DNA of 64,000 nucleotides from Vibrio sp. BS-M-Sm-2. Its GTDB lineage: Bacteria; Pseudomonadota; Gammaproteobacteria; Enterobacterales; Vibrionaceae. The first letter of the stretch is position 1. Each line of letters opens with the position of its first letter. Below are positions 10,813-20,117 of this stretch, in pieces. The translations under genes and the position numbers were made by a program. The stretch spans positions 1,240,001-1,304,000 of the forward strand of contig NZ_CP167895.1 in assembly GCF_041504345.1 (NCBI RefSeq). Direction: 5' to 3'. The notes under the pieces are model-generated. The model did not search any database and was not told where the DNA came from. It worked only from the letters and a program-made list of their open reading frames with translations.

Positions 10813-12552
10813 ATGAATACAGTAAAAGTAGCGACTATCGCTTTATTGGTCGGTGGAGCATTAGGTTTTAGTGTGAATCACTTTGTCGTTGGGTCAGCAC
10901 ATAACATGTCAGCAATGGCAACGAGTACAGACGCAGATGTAAGTAAACAGGCCAAGGATGAGCCTCTGTACTGGGTAGCTCCGATGGACCCAAATTATCA
11001 GCGTGATAAGCCAGGTCAATCGCCAATGGGGATGGATCTTATCCCTGTGTATGCAGATGACTCAAGTGCGGGAGCAGACAAGGCAGGAACCGTATTTATC
11101 GATCCGTCGGTAGAAAATAACCTTGGCGTGAAAACCGCACAAGTAACAAGAGAAGCGCTATCACCGCGCATTGAAACTGTTGGCTACGTGGCATTCGATG
11201 AAAGTGCACTATGGCAAACCAACGTGCGTGTTTCTGGTTGGGTGGAAAAACTCTACATCAACGCAGTGGGCGAGAAGGTAAATAAAGGCGACGTACTCTT
11301 CACACTCTATTCTCCAGAGCTTGTTAAAGCACAAGAAGAGTTGATCAGTGCTTATAAAACGGGTCGTAAAGGTTTGATCAAGGGCTCGACTGAACGCTTA
11401 ATTACCTTGGGTGTTGATAAGAAGCAAATCCGCGCTATTACGCGACAAGGTAAAGCCACGCAAACCATTGAAATTAAAGCGCCAGCCGATGGTGTTATAG
11501 CCAGTTTGAATATTCGAGAGGGTGGTTACCTTTCGCCTGCTCAAGCGGTAATCAGTGCTGGACCTCTAAATGAAGTGTGGGTTGATGCTGAAGTCTTTGA
11601 GCGTCAAGCACACTGGATCTCATCAGGCAGCAATGCGGTGATGACGCTAGATGCCATTCCCGGCAAAGAGTGGGTGGGTAATGTTGATTACGTTTACCCA
11701 ATCCTTGACCCAAAAACTCGGACCTTGCGTGTTCGTTTAAAGTTCTCCAACCCCAATGGCGAGCTTAAGCCAAACATGTTCGCCAATATTGCACTGAAAC
11801 CCATCAGTGATGAATCTGTTCTTACTATTCCAAGATCTTCGGTGATTCACTCCGGTGGTATGACTCGAGTGGTGATGTCAGAAGGTTCCGGCAAATATCG
11901 CTCTGCTCGTATTGAAGTTGGTCGTGAAGCTGGCGAAAAAATAGAGGTGCTTCAAGGGCTAGAGCAAGGCGAAAACATTGTCACTTCTGCGCACTTCATG
12001 TTGGATTCTGAATCGAGCCAATCTGCTGATCTGTCACGCATCAATGGTGTTGAGGATGAGGCTGAAACTGTGTGGGCAAACGGTGAAATTTCTGAAGTTA
12101 TGCAAGGTAGTCGCATGGTGACGATTAACCATCAGCCTGTTCCTGAATGGGATTGGCCGGGCATGGTGATGAACTTCACCTTTGCGGAAGGCTTAGACAT
12201 GAGTGACGTGCAACGTGGTAAGGCGATTGATTTTGAGATGAGAAAGACAGAGTCAGGGCAGTACGAGGTTATTGATTACAAGGTCAACAAACACAAGATC
12301 GCCGGCGAAGTTTGGGTAACGGGTGACATCACCATGTTGATGGCAGATTTTGGTATGATCACTGTAAAACATCAGCCAGTCCCTGAGTGGAATTGGAAAG
12401 CGGGTGAAATGAATTTCCAAGCCAGTGATGACCTTGATTTATCGGAGTTTGCCGAGGGTCAAACCATTCGGTTTCTAGTTGCGAAGCAGGGTTCTGACTA
12501 CACGCTCAAATCTCTAGAACCAACGAATAGCCAGGGTGAGGGCACATTATGA
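10813..12552 (+). CDS. cusB: CusB-type RND periplasmic adaptor with two C-terminal CusF-like domains
   Basis: A 579-residue membrane-fusion protein. In order it has an N-terminal signal/anchor, a heavy-metal-binding YHS-like segment (YWVAPMDPNYQRDKPGQSPM, about residues 55-75), the barrel-sandwich and beta-barrel adaptor core, and two successive CusF-like domains (about 416-495 and 497-575). The first CusF copy keeps the copper-site pattern H440, W448, M451 and M453. The second keeps H520, W528 and M533 but has Gly531 where the first methionine should be. In enterobacteria CusF is a separate periplasmic metallochaperone; here it is fused, twice, to the adaptor. The gene lies 11 bases after the channel gene and overlaps the pump gene by ATGA. 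A role in handing Cu(I) or Ag(I) to the pump is inferred. Confidence 0.93.
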   Translation: MNTVKVATIALLVGGALGFSVNHFVVGSAHNMSAMATSTDADVSKQAKDEPLYWVAPMDPNYQRDKPGQSPMGMDLIPVYADDSSAGADKAGTVFIDPSVENNLGVKTAQVTREALSPRIETVGYVAFDESALWQTNVRVSGWVEKLYINAVGEKVNKGDVLFTLYSPELVKAQEELISAYKTGRKGLIKGSTERLITLGVDKKQIRAITRQGKATQTIEIKAPADGVIASLNIREGGYLSPAQAVISAGPLNEVWVDAEVFERQAHWISSGSNAVMTLDAIPGKEWVGNVDYVYPILDPKTRTLRVRLKFSNPNGELKPNMFANIALKPISDESVLTIPRSSVIHSGGMTRVVMSEGSGKYRSARIEVGREAGEKIEVLQGLEQGENIVTSAHFMLDSESSQSADLSRINGVEDEAETVWANGEISEVMQGSRMVTINHQPVPEWDWPGMVMNFTFAEGLDMSDVQRGKAIDFEMRKTESGQYEVIDYKVNKHKIAGEVWVTGDITMLMADFGMITVKHQPVPEWNWKAGEMNFQASDDLDLSEFAEGQTIRFLVAKQGSDYTLKSLEPTNSQGEGTL

Positions 12553-15500
12553 TCAATGCAATTATTCGTTGGTCCATCAGTAACCGCTTTTTGGTGCTGG
12601 TTGCCACTGTAGCCATCGTATTTGGGGGCTTATACAGCGTTAAAAACACACCGGTCGATGCTATTCCTGATTTGTCAGATGTTCAGGTGATTATCAAAAC
12701 CAGTTATCCAGGCCAAGCGCCACAAGTGGTCGAGGATCAGGTGACTTACCCATTGACCACCGCCATGTTAGCTGTGCCAGGAGCTGAAACGGTTCGTGGC
12801 TACTCGTTCTTTGGTGATTCCTATGTATATATCATCTTCAATGACGATACCGATATGTACTGGGCGCGTTCACGAGTGTTGGAGTACTTAAGCCAAGTTG
12901 CACCTAACTTGCCATCGAGTGCCAAGCCAACACTAGGGCCGGATGCAACCGGTGTGGGCTGGGTTTACAGCTACGTGTTGCAAGACAAAACTGGTCAGCA
13001 TGACTTGGCCGAACTTCGTAGTTTGCAAGATTGGTTCTTAAAGTATGAATTGCAAACCGTAGAAGGCGTGTCTGAAGTGGCGACCGTTGGCGGCATGGTG
13101 AAGCAGTACCAAGTACAGATTGATCCTGCCAAGTTACGTGCTTACGACCTAACGCTTCAGCAAGTCAACAAGGCAATCCAAGATGGTAATCAAGAAACAG
13201 GTGCGTCTGTTGTTGAGATTGCGGAAGCCGAACATATGGTTCGGACTACGGGTTACCTCACAAGCATCGAAGACATTCAATCTCTGCCGCTAAAAGTGAC
13301 CGATAAGGGAACCCCGCTGTTATTGGGTGATATTGCTGACATTAATCTTGGCCCGCAAATGCGCCGTGGTATCTCTGAGCTGAATGGTGAAGGTGAAGCG
13401 GTTGGCGGCGTTATCGTGATGCGCTTTGGTGAAAATGCCAGTGAAGTGATCGACTCGGTGAAATCCAAACTCGCTGAACTGCAAGTGGGCTTACCTGATG
13501 GTGTCGAGATTGTCGCGACTTATGACCGTTCGACTTTGATTGATTCAGCCGTTGAAAACCTATGGAAGAAGCTGGCTGAAGAGTTCATCGTGGTTGCGAT
13601 CGTGTGTGCGCTGTTCTTGTTCCATATCCGCTCGTCGTTGGTTATCGCACTAAGTCTGCCTGTTGGTATCTTAGGCGCATTCATTGTGATGCATTGGCAG
13701 GGTATTAACGCCAACATCATGTCTCTTGGCGGAATAGCGATTGCGATTGGCGCCATGGTAGATGGTGCCATAGTGATGATAGAGAACGTTCATAAACACA
13801 TTGAACGGACTCCGCTCACTGACAAAAACCGGTGGCAAGTGATTGGCAAAGCAGCAGAAGAAGTTGGCGCACCGCTGTTCTTCTCTCTGATTATCATTAC
13901 CTTGAGCTTTGTACCTGTATTCGCGCTAGAAGGGCAAGAGGGCAAGATGTTCTCGCCACTTGCGTTTACCAAGACGTATGCGATGGCGGCAGCGGCGGGT
14001 TTGGCTATCACGCTTGTTCCTGTGTTAATGGGTTACTTCATTCGCGGCAACGTGCTACCTGAACACAAAAACCCAGTAAACCGAAGCCTAGTGGCGATGT
14101 ACAAGCCGCTTTTGAACCTCAGCCTAAAGTATCCAAAGGTGATGATTGTTATCGCACTTGGCTTAATGGCGTCTGCTTATTACCCAACCAGTAAGCTTGG
14201 TAGCGAATTCATCCCTCCTTTGGACGAAGGGGATTTGATGTACATGCCAACCACGTATCCGGGCATCTCAATTGGTAAAGCGCGTGAGTTGTTGCAACAG
14301 ACCAACAAGCTAATTAAAACCATTCCAGAAGTCGAAACTACATGGGGCAAAATTGGTCGAGCAGAGACAGCAACCGATCCTGCACCGTTAACCATGATTG
14401 AAACCGTGATTCAGCTTAAACCGCGAGATGAGTGGCGTGACGGTGTCACTACAGAGTCTCTGCGTAAAGAGTTTGATGATCTGATTCAGTTCCCAGGTTT
14501 AACCAATGCGTGGGTTATGCCAATCAAAACCCGTATCGATATGTTAGCGACCGGTATCAAAACCCCAATCGGTATCAAAATCGCTGGCCCAGAGCTTAGC
14601 GTGATTGAAGATATTGGTTCGCAACTTGAACCCATCCTCAATAGCGTGAGTGGAACGGCTTCTGTCTACGCAGAGCGTGTTGCGGGCGGTCGTTACGTGA
14701 CGATAGACATTAAACGTCGCTCGGCTGCGCGATATGGCTTGAGCATTAAAGAAGTGCAACAGGTTATCTCGACTGCGGTTGGTGGCATGAATGTGGGTGA
14801 AACCGTTGAGGGGCTAGAGCGTTATCCAATCAATGTCCGTTACCCACAAAGCTATCGTGATTCTGTCGTTAAGTTGCAGAACCTGCCGTTAGTGACACCA
14901 AATGGAGCGCGAATTGCTTTGTCTGATGTCGCGGATATTCGTTATGAAGATGGGCCCCCAATGATTAAGACGGAGAACGCTCGTCCCAATGGTTGGGTGT
15001 TCGTTGATATCGAAGGTCGCGATCTTGGCTCTTACGTGGCAGAGGCGCAAAAAGTCGTTACAGATCAAATCGTCTTGCCTGCTGGATATTCATTGGCATG
15101 GTCTGGTCAATACGAATACATGGAACGTGCGAAGGAGCGTTTGAGTGTCGTAGTGCCAATCACCATCGCCATCATCATGTTGTTGCTCTACCTCAGTTTC
15201 CGCCGCGTCGGTGAGGTGATGATGATCATGCTGACATTGCCACTTGCGATGGTTGGTGGCCTATGGCTGATGCATATCCTCAATTACAACTTCTCCATTG
15301 CGGTGGGTGTGGGCTTTATCGCCCTTGCCGGGGTTGCTGTTGAGATAGGTGTGATCATGTTGGTCTACCTAAACCAAGCATGGCACTACAAAAAAATGGA
15401 TGCGGAGCAGAACCAACAAGCACTTCAGGGTGAAGACTTAACGGATGCGATTCGTGAGGGCGCAGGACTGCGTGTTCGCCCAGTAATGATGACAGTACTT

Positions 15501-15692
15501 ACGGTGATCATTGGCCTCATTCCAATTATGTATGGCGAGGGAACGGGCTCTGAAGTGATGCAGCGAATTGCAGCGCCGATGATAGGCGGAATGGCGTCTG
15601 CACTATTGCTTACCCTACTGGTGTTGCCTGCAATCTTTAAGCTCTGGAAACAGCGTGAGATTACGCATAGCCAAAATGAGACAAACAAATAA
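12549..15692 (+). CDS. cusA: CusA/CzcA-family heavy-metal RND efflux pump
   Basis: A 1047-residue inner-membrane proton-driven pump, full length for the family. It has the RND layout: TM1, a first periplasmic loop, TM2-6 (including GAMVDGAIVMIENVHKH with the charged residues of heavy-metal pumps), TM7, a second loop and TM8-12. Stretches such as NTPVDAIPDLSDVQVIIKT, RIDMLATGIKTPIGIKIAG and VGETVEGLERYPINVRYPQS are close to E. coli CusA as I recall it, including the methionine in RIDM near the periplasmic metal path. The start overlaps the CusB stop (ATGA), implying translational coupling. It should export Cu(I) or Ag(I) with the adaptor and channel encoded upstream. Confidence 0.95.
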   Translation: MINAIIRWSISNRFLVLVATVAIVFGGLYSVKNTPVDAIPDLSDVQVIIKTSYPGQAPQVVEDQVTYPLTTAMLAVPGAETVRGYSFFGDSYVYIIFNDDTDMYWARSRVLEYLSQVAPNLPSSAKPTLGPDATGVGWVYSYVLQDKTGQHDLAELRSLQDWFLKYELQTVEGVSEVATVGGMVKQYQVQIDPAKLRAYDLTLQQVNKAIQDGNQETGASVVEIAEAEHMVRTTGYLTSIEDIQSLPLKVTDKGTPLLLGDIADINLGPQMRRGISELNGEGEAVGGVIVMRFGENASEVIDSVKSKLAELQVGLPDGVEIVATYDRSTLIDSAVENLWKKLAEEFIVVAIVCALFLFHIRSSLVIALSLPVGILGAFIVMHWQGINANIMSLGGIAIAIGAMVDGAIVMIENVHKHIERTPLTDKNRWQVIGKAAEEVGAPLFFSLIIITLSFVPVFALEGQEGKMFSPLAFTKTYAMAAAAGLAITLVPVLMGYFIRGNVLPEHKNPVNRSLVAMYKPLLNLSLKYPKVMIVIALGLMASAYYPTSKLGSEFIPPLDEGDLMYMPTTYPGISIGKARELLQQTNKLIKTIPEVETTWGKIGRAETATDPAPLTMIETVIQLKPRDEWRDGVTTESLRKEFDDLIQFPGLTNAWVMPIKTRIDMLATGIKTPIGIKIAGPELSVIEDIGSQLEPILNSVSGTASVYAERVAGGRYVTIDIKRRSAARYGLSIKEVQQVISTAVGGMNVGETVEGLERYPINVRYPQSYRDSVVKLQNLPLVTPNGARIALSDVADIRYEDGPPMIKTENARPNGWVFVDIEGRDLGSYVAEAQKVVTDQIVLPAGYSLAWSGQYEYMERAKERLSVVVPITIAIIMLLLYLSFRRVGEVMMIMLTLPLAMVGGLWLMHILNYNFSIAVGVGFIALAGVAVEIGVIMLVYLNQAWHYKKMDAEQNQQALQGEDLTDAIREGAGLRVRPVMMTVLTVIIGLIPIMYGEGTGSEVMQRIAAPMIGGMASALLLTLLVLPAIFKLWKQREITHSQNETNK

Positions 15693-15707
15693 CGTATTGA
15701 TTATTAA

Positions 15708-15738
15708 CCCTTACTGACCAAAACAGAGTGGGTAAGGG
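15708..15738 (+). other. Intercistronic hairpin between cusA and the cupredoxin gene
   Basis: CCCTTAC (15708-15714) pairs with GTAAGGG (15732-15738). No T tract follows, so it is more likely an mRNA processing or stabilising hairpin than a full terminator. It may allow separate levels of the cupredoxin message. Confidence 0.4.
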
Positions 15739-15798
15739 CGCACCATATGAACATGTGAAATTAACAAATAAATAACTGAATTAATCTAAGGAACGATC

Positions 15799-16353
15799 AT
15801 GAAAAAGACACTTATTGCGATTGCACTGACGTTAACTACTGCAACGGCTTTTGCTGAAATGGACCACTCAAATATGGATCACTCGATGATGAAGAGTGGA
15901 GAGATGGATCATTCAAAAATGGATCACAGCATGATGAAGGATGGAAAGATGGACCATTCAATGATGAATATGGAAGGCATGTCTGAAGTCGGTATGCCTG
16001 CGACAGGCGCAAAGCCGGATAAAGTGGTTCATGTTCTGCTAAGTGACGATATGAAAATCACATTTAAGAACAAGGTTGATATTGAGCCGAACGACGTGGT
16101 GCAGTTCGTTGTGATGAACACGGGCAAGATTGATCATGAATTCTCGATTGGTTCTGCTTCAGAGCAGTTAGAGCACCGTGAAATGATGAAAAACATGGGT
16201 AATCACGCTCATGACTCGGGCAGTACAGTTACAGTTAAGCCGGGTAAAGCGAAGCAATTGCTGTGGCATTTCCATGGTGATAATAACGTAGAGTTCGCGT
16301 GTAATATTCCTGGTCACGCTGAAGCGGGAATGCTGAAAAAAATTGAGCTGTAG
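15799..16353 (+). CDS. copI: CopI-like periplasmic cupredoxin with MDHSxM repeats
   Basis: A 184-residue exported protein: a clear signal peptide (LIAIALTLTTATAFA), then a methionine/histidine-rich stretch with repeats of MDHSxM (residues about 21-58), then a plastocyanin-like domain. Type-1 copper ligands are visible: the His of DHEF, then Cys, His and Met in CNIPGHAEAGM. The family (CopI in Rubrivivax and related proteins in Vibrio) protects the periplasm from copper. It sits about 100 bases after cusA and has its own AAGGA ribosome site; an independent terminator follows. The Met/His repeats resemble those of CopA/PcoA-type copper proteins and would bind several Cu(I) ions. Copper tolerance is inferred from family and context. 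Confidence 0.9.
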   Translation: MKKTLIAIALTLTTATAFAEMDHSNMDHSMMKSGEMDHSKMDHSMMKDGKMDHSMMNMEGMSEVGMPATGAKPDKVVHVLLSDDMKITFKNKVDIEPNDVVQFVVMNTGKIDHEFSIGSASEQLEHREMMKNMGNHAHDSGSTVTVKPGKAKQLLWHFHGDNNVEFACNIPGHAEAGMLKKIEL

Positions 16354-16368
16354 TATCGATTAATAAAG

Positions 16369-16404
16369 CGCACCAGACTTATATTGATTAGTTTGGTGCG
16401 TTTT
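16369..16404 (+). terminator. Rho-independent terminator after the copper block
   Basis: CGCACCAGACT (16369-16379) pairs with AGTTTGGTGCG (16390-16400), with one G-T wobble, and is followed by TTTT. Confidence 0.85.
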
Positions 16405-16486
16405 CTTGTTTTTCTCGTATTAGACGATTAAGTTTAATAAGTAAATAGAAAAATTTTAGTTAGAACAAGTAAGTAGGAGTTTAAGG

Positions 16487-16972
16487 ATGAACAAAACAGT
16501 ACTAGTCGTTGCTGTATCAAGTGCTTTATTAGCTTGGTCTAATTACAGCATTGCTGCTAAACCTGAGTGGGCTGGTAAAGGTAAGCCCGATTTAGAAGAA
16601 GTAAAAACGCTCGCTGAGGCTAAAAAAGTTGAAGGCGAAATTGATGATCGTGAGAAGCAGCTTGATTCAATGATCGAAGAGAAAAAGAAGAAAGCGAAAA
16701 AAAGTAAGAACAAAAAAGATAAGCAGAAACTAGATAAAGAACTCGACGATTTGGAAGACGAGAAAGAAGCTCTCGAAGAGAGTAAAGAGAAGCTCAAAGA
16801 TAAGAAAGAAAAGCTTGAAGATGATATGGATAACGACGAAGAAAAGTCGGGATTAGAAAAGCAGAAAGACAAGAAAGCGGAACAAGAGCGTAAAGAAGAA
16901 GGAAAAGGGTCAGAAAAAGGCCAACAGCAGCGTGAAGAAAACAGCAAAAAGTGGTGGAACTTTTGGGAGTAA
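16487..16972 (+). CDS. Exported lysine/glutamate-rich coiled-coil protein, function unknown
   Basis: A 161-residue protein not recognised. A signal peptide (VLVVAVSSALLAWSNYSIAA) is followed by the short motif KPEWAGKGKP and then about 100 residues of almost pure Lys/Glu/Asp with regular leucines (KLDKELDDLEDEKEALEESK), a strong predicted charged coiled coil. The last residues, KKWWNFWE, are abruptly aromatic and could touch membrane or a partner. The KPEWAGKGKP motif recurs, to my memory, in other small Vibrio proteins. It stands alone between the copper-block terminator and tRNA genes, with a ribosome site (TTTAAGG) next to the ATG. Low sequence complexity makes homology-based naming unsafe. 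Confidence 0.75.
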   Translation: MNKTVLVVAVSSALLAWSNYSIAAKPEWAGKGKPDLEEVKTLAEAKKVEGEIDDREKQLDSMIEEKKKKAKKSKNKKDKQKLDKELDDLEDEKEALEESKEKLKDKKEKLEDDMDNDEEKSGLEKQKDKKAEQERKEEGKGSEKGQQQREENSKKWWNFWE

Positions 16973-17133
16973 TCCGAGGGCCTTACATCACCTATTCATT
17001 TCAACCAATCAGTACAGCTTTGTGTGACCGCTAAGTCATTGATTAAATGCTATGTTCAGTTAAAGATAAGTCTCAACCTGTCCAGGAATACATGAACTAA
17101 CTTGTATCGGCTGAGGCTTATCTATAGCTAGAA

Positions 17134-17391
17134 TCACTGTAGCAAGATAGAAGTTTCAAGCAGGTGGTGTGCTTCGCCGCTCAGGTGCGGTAACTCTGAC
17201 ATGATCTTTTTCAGTTTGTCGTCGATTGATTCAGCTTCATTTAGCGATCGAAAAGCCAGTACAGCCTGTTCAGGTTCGCTGTTCACATAACCTTTCAATG
17301 TATCTAGCTGAATTTTATTGGCATTCTCAACTTTTGCTAGAGCAGTGTTAATTGCTTCGATGTTTATGATCAACTGATTGCTTTTAAACAT
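17134..17391 (-). CDS. Small helical hypothetical protein
   Basis: An 85-residue open frame on the minus strand, not recognised. The translation is helical and amphipathic (INIEAINTALAKVENANKIQ, DDKLKKIMSELPHLSGEAHH) with balanced charges, more like a real protein than random sequence. No membrane segment or signal is visible. No good ribosome site precedes the ATG at 17391 (only AATAAAA), which lowers confidence. It is isolated between a plus-strand gene and the tRNA pair. Confidence 0.5.
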   Translation of the reverse strand: MFKSNQLIINIEAINTALAKVENANKIQLDTLKGYVNSEPEQAVLAFRSLNEAESIDDKLKKIMSELPHLSGEAHHLLETSILLQ

Positions 17392-17635
17392 TTTTATTGT
17401 TTTTTGGTTGTTTATAATTGGCGCACATTAACATAACTATTTTTTCGGATATTGACCAAGGTTATTAAATTAGAACAATTTTGAAATCTAATATAAGCAT
17501 TAGTAGTGTAAAGATGACTGACAGCAGGGGTCAAATGTGGAGCGATATAGGAAGTTAACGGGCTTAATTTTAGGGCAATAGATAATTTTGAAGAGGGGTA
17601 GATAGAGCTTTGGCTGTATAAAGCTTAAATAGAAT

Positions 17636-17710
<75 letters not shown>

Positions 17711-17747
17711 ACACTGTCTTATGAGTAAGACTGAGGCATTAAGAGAC

Positions 17748-17822
<75 letters not shown>

Positions 17823-18345
17823 ACATCGTCTTAACGAGTTTGATAATGCCACATCTAACTGAAAACGAAACCTTTTTCTTTCATTTTTATTCTAAGTGCT
17901 CGCATAACCACCACTCCGCTAGTTTTTCCATCATGTTCGGCATTTTCAGAGTGAATAAAGTGTGACTAAACTCTCGTTAAACAGAGGGCGAGAAATAGCA
18001 GAACATGCTCCGCTATTTTTGAGACAAATTTGGGTTGATTTATAAACCTGATTGGCGTCACTAGCCTGTAATAAAATCCGTGCAAATTAAGGAATTTGAA
18101 GTGTTAACATAAACTGCTTTTTATTCGTGTTTTGGCGTTCACTAATAACAATCTGAATGCATAAATTTAACTTATCAGCCGGTCAAAACATTCAGTAAAC
18201 TAATCCCAAATGAGTAGAGTTATAGGCACTTCTAAGCCTTTGCAGAAAAAAGTAACGAGTTTAGTTGATAATTCACGCAAAAGTCTCGTCATTCCGTCTA
18301 TCGTTTGGTACATTTGCCGCACATTTTGTCTCCCCTAAAATACCC
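17823..18345. other. Intergenic region between tRNA genes and the ThrE gene
   Basis: About 520 bases. It should contain the tRNA promoter on the minus strand (a weak CATTAT-type -10 lies around 17843-17848) and the promoter of the exporter gene on the plus strand. I see no convincing gene, large repeat or terminator. Confidence 0.5.
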
Positions 18346-19509
18346 ATGCCTTCTCAGTTCCGAATTAACAAAATTGTTGAAATTGGTGACACTCTTCACC
18401 GCAGTGGCTGTGCTCCTTACAAGCTAGAGAAATACACCCAATTCTATGCGAAAAAGCATGGTGTGGACGTGATGATCCAAGCAACGCCAACGGCGATTAA
18501 CTATCAATTTCCAGACGATAACAACGCCGTTATTCTTAAGCGTCTAAAGCCTGCGTCAATTAACCTGAGTTTGTTGGCCAATACGATCATTCGTATTAAT
18601 CAGCCAAGCAGTGAACCTGTCCCTGAGCCTGTCGGTTATTCTAAATTTGTGACTGCTCTTGCTAATATGGGTATACCGCCTGCGTATTTAATGCTGGTGG
18701 GCAGTACGTTGGAAGCGGTTGGCTTTTCTGCGTTATTGGGTTTGATGGTTTGGGTATGTCAGCAAGTTCTTCATTCACGTCGCGCTATCGCGGTTGAATT
18801 CATTTCGGCACTGCTAACGGGTATCTTTGTGGCATTTTTGGCAAGCACAGGGTTGCCGATTCCGGTGTGGGCATTGTGTATCGCCTCGATAGTCTTGTTC
18901 GTCCCCGGATTATCCATAGCCAACGCACTAGAATGTTTGGCGTTTAATGATCTCGTCTCTGGTACCAGCTTGCTAGGGCAGAGCGCCTTAACCCTGATTA
19001 AGCTGTTTGTTGGGATAATCATGGGGCTCAATATTGGTGAAGCAATATGGGGACAAGCGGTCTCCATCGACTATACCAATGCGGTACCGATGTGGATGCA
19101 TATATCTGGCTTGGTGCTGATCTCTGTATCTATCGGTGTGATGTTCAACGCACGCCCTAAAGACATCTTGCTTGGCTTACCAGTTGCGGTTCTCGGTATG
19201 TGGGGACCGTTCTATCTAGGTTTTGATAGTGGTTGGGTTGTAGGCACTTGGGTAACCACAGTTCTTATCACTTTATACGGTACTTGGATTGCCAAGAAGA
19301 TGGAGCTCACGGGCTCTATTTATATCGTGCAAGGGATCATCATCTTGGTTCCGGGTAGCCGAGTATTAGTGAGTGCTAGCCAGTCAGTATTTGAACAATC
19401 GATTTTGCCTATTCCAAGTATTGGTTTGTCTGCGTTATTCATGTTCTCGGCAATCGTGGCAGGGCAAATCACCGCTTACTCCATTTACTCACCAAAAGTT
19501 GAACGCTAA
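18346..19509 (+). CDS. Threonine/serine exporter family protein (ThrE-like)
   Basis: About 387 residues from the ATG at 18346. The N-terminal cytoplasmic half has the ThrE pattern (RINKIVEIGDTLHRSGCAPYKLEKYTQFYA). The C-terminal half has about ten hydrophobic segments, with VLFVPGLSIANALECLAFND and IILVPGSRVLVSASQS as the repeated VPG signature of the two ThrE halves (PF06738 and PF12821 fused). These proteins export threonine and serine. An in-frame TTG at 18265 would add 27 residues; the ATG is preferred because the homologous part begins just after it, although neither start has a good ribosome site. A strong terminator follows. Confidence 0.88.
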   Translation: MPSQFRINKIVEIGDTLHRSGCAPYKLEKYTQFYAKKHGVDVMIQATPTAINYQFPDDNNAVILKRLKPASINLSLLANTIIRINQPSSEPVPEPVGYSKFVTALANMGIPPAYLMLVGSTLEAVGFSALLGLMVWVCQQVLHSRRAIAVEFISALLTGIFVAFLASTGLPIPVWALCIASIVLFVPGLSIANALECLAFNDLVSGTSLLGQSALTLIKLFVGIIMGLNIGEAIWGQAVSIDYTNAVPMWMHISGLVLISVSIGVMFNARPKDILLGLPVAVLGMWGPFYLGFDSGWVVGTWVTTVLITLYGTWIAKKMELTGSIYIVQGIIILVPGSRVLVSASQSVFEQSILPIPSIGLSALFMFSAIVAGQITAYSIYSPKVER

Positions 19510-19533
19510 GCTGTTCTGCTTCTCAAACCTTTA

Positions 19534-19568
19534 AACAAACACAGCTTAGCGGCTGTGTTTGTTCGTTT
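19534..19568 (+). terminator. Rho-independent terminator after the ThrE-like gene
   Basis: AACAAACACAGC (19534-19545) pairs perfectly with GCTGTGTTTGTT (19552-19563) around a six-base loop, followed by CGTTTT. Confidence 0.85.
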
Positions 19569-19678
19569 TGGGTGCTTAAGATAATGAACTCTCAAGGAAA
19601 CTTGTTAGATTTATGCTCGCTAAGCCTAACAAGAGTCATTAAAATGGAACAAATTCTATTTAAATGAAGTATTAACGT

Positions 19679-20017
19679 ATGTCTTTACCTCCTTGCCCGC
19701 AATGCCAATCTGAATATGTCTATCAAGACCAAAATCACTTAATCTGCCCTGAGTGTGCCTACGAATGGAACCCAGAAGAAGAGCGTCTAGAAAGAGAAGC
19801 CGCGCGCGTTAAGGACGTTAACGGTGCAGTGTTAGATACCGGCGATAAAGTTACTTTCATTAAAGATCTAAAAGTGAAAGGCAGTTCTAGCGTATTGAAA
19901 ATCGGTACTAAAGCAGTGATTCGTCGCATCAATGAAGGTAAGGACCACCAGTTAGATTGCAAGCTTGATGGTGGTGGTGAAATGCTCGTTACGGCGAAGT
20001 ACGTTAAGAAGCAATAA
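19679..20017 (+). CDS. yjdM: PhnA/YjdM family zinc-ribbon protein
   Basis: A 112-residue cytosolic protein. The N-terminus has a zinc ribbon with CPQC and CPEC pairs. The rest is the PhnA SH3-like domain with the signature VKDVNGAVLDTGDKVTFIKD and KGSSSVLKIGTKA. The family was once linked to alkylphosphonate use but its biochemical role is uncertain. It is full length for the family. It stands alone, with only a weak ribosome site before the ATG. Confidence 0.93.
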   Translation: MSLPPCPQCQSEYVYQDQNHLICPECAYEWNPEEERLEREAARVKDVNGAVLDTGDKVTFIKDLKVKGSSSVLKIGTKAVIRRINEGKDHQLDCKLDGGGEMLVTAKYVKKQ

Positions 20018-20117
20018 CCATTATTTCAAATAATTGTCGTAAACCTTCAATAAGTTTAAGTGGCTTCTCGGCCATACTGATTAGCATATTAAACCGCAAT
20101 AATTTCAGAGAATTAAA

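Noticed and set aside
13520..14062. Several 60-80-codon frames within cusA on both strands
   Set aside because: They overlap the well-supported pump gene and have no independent evidence.
16543..16947. 134-codon Ser/Phe/Leu-rich minus-strand frame
   Set aside because: It is the complement of the Lys/Glu-rich coiled-coil gene; its composition simply mirrors that gene.
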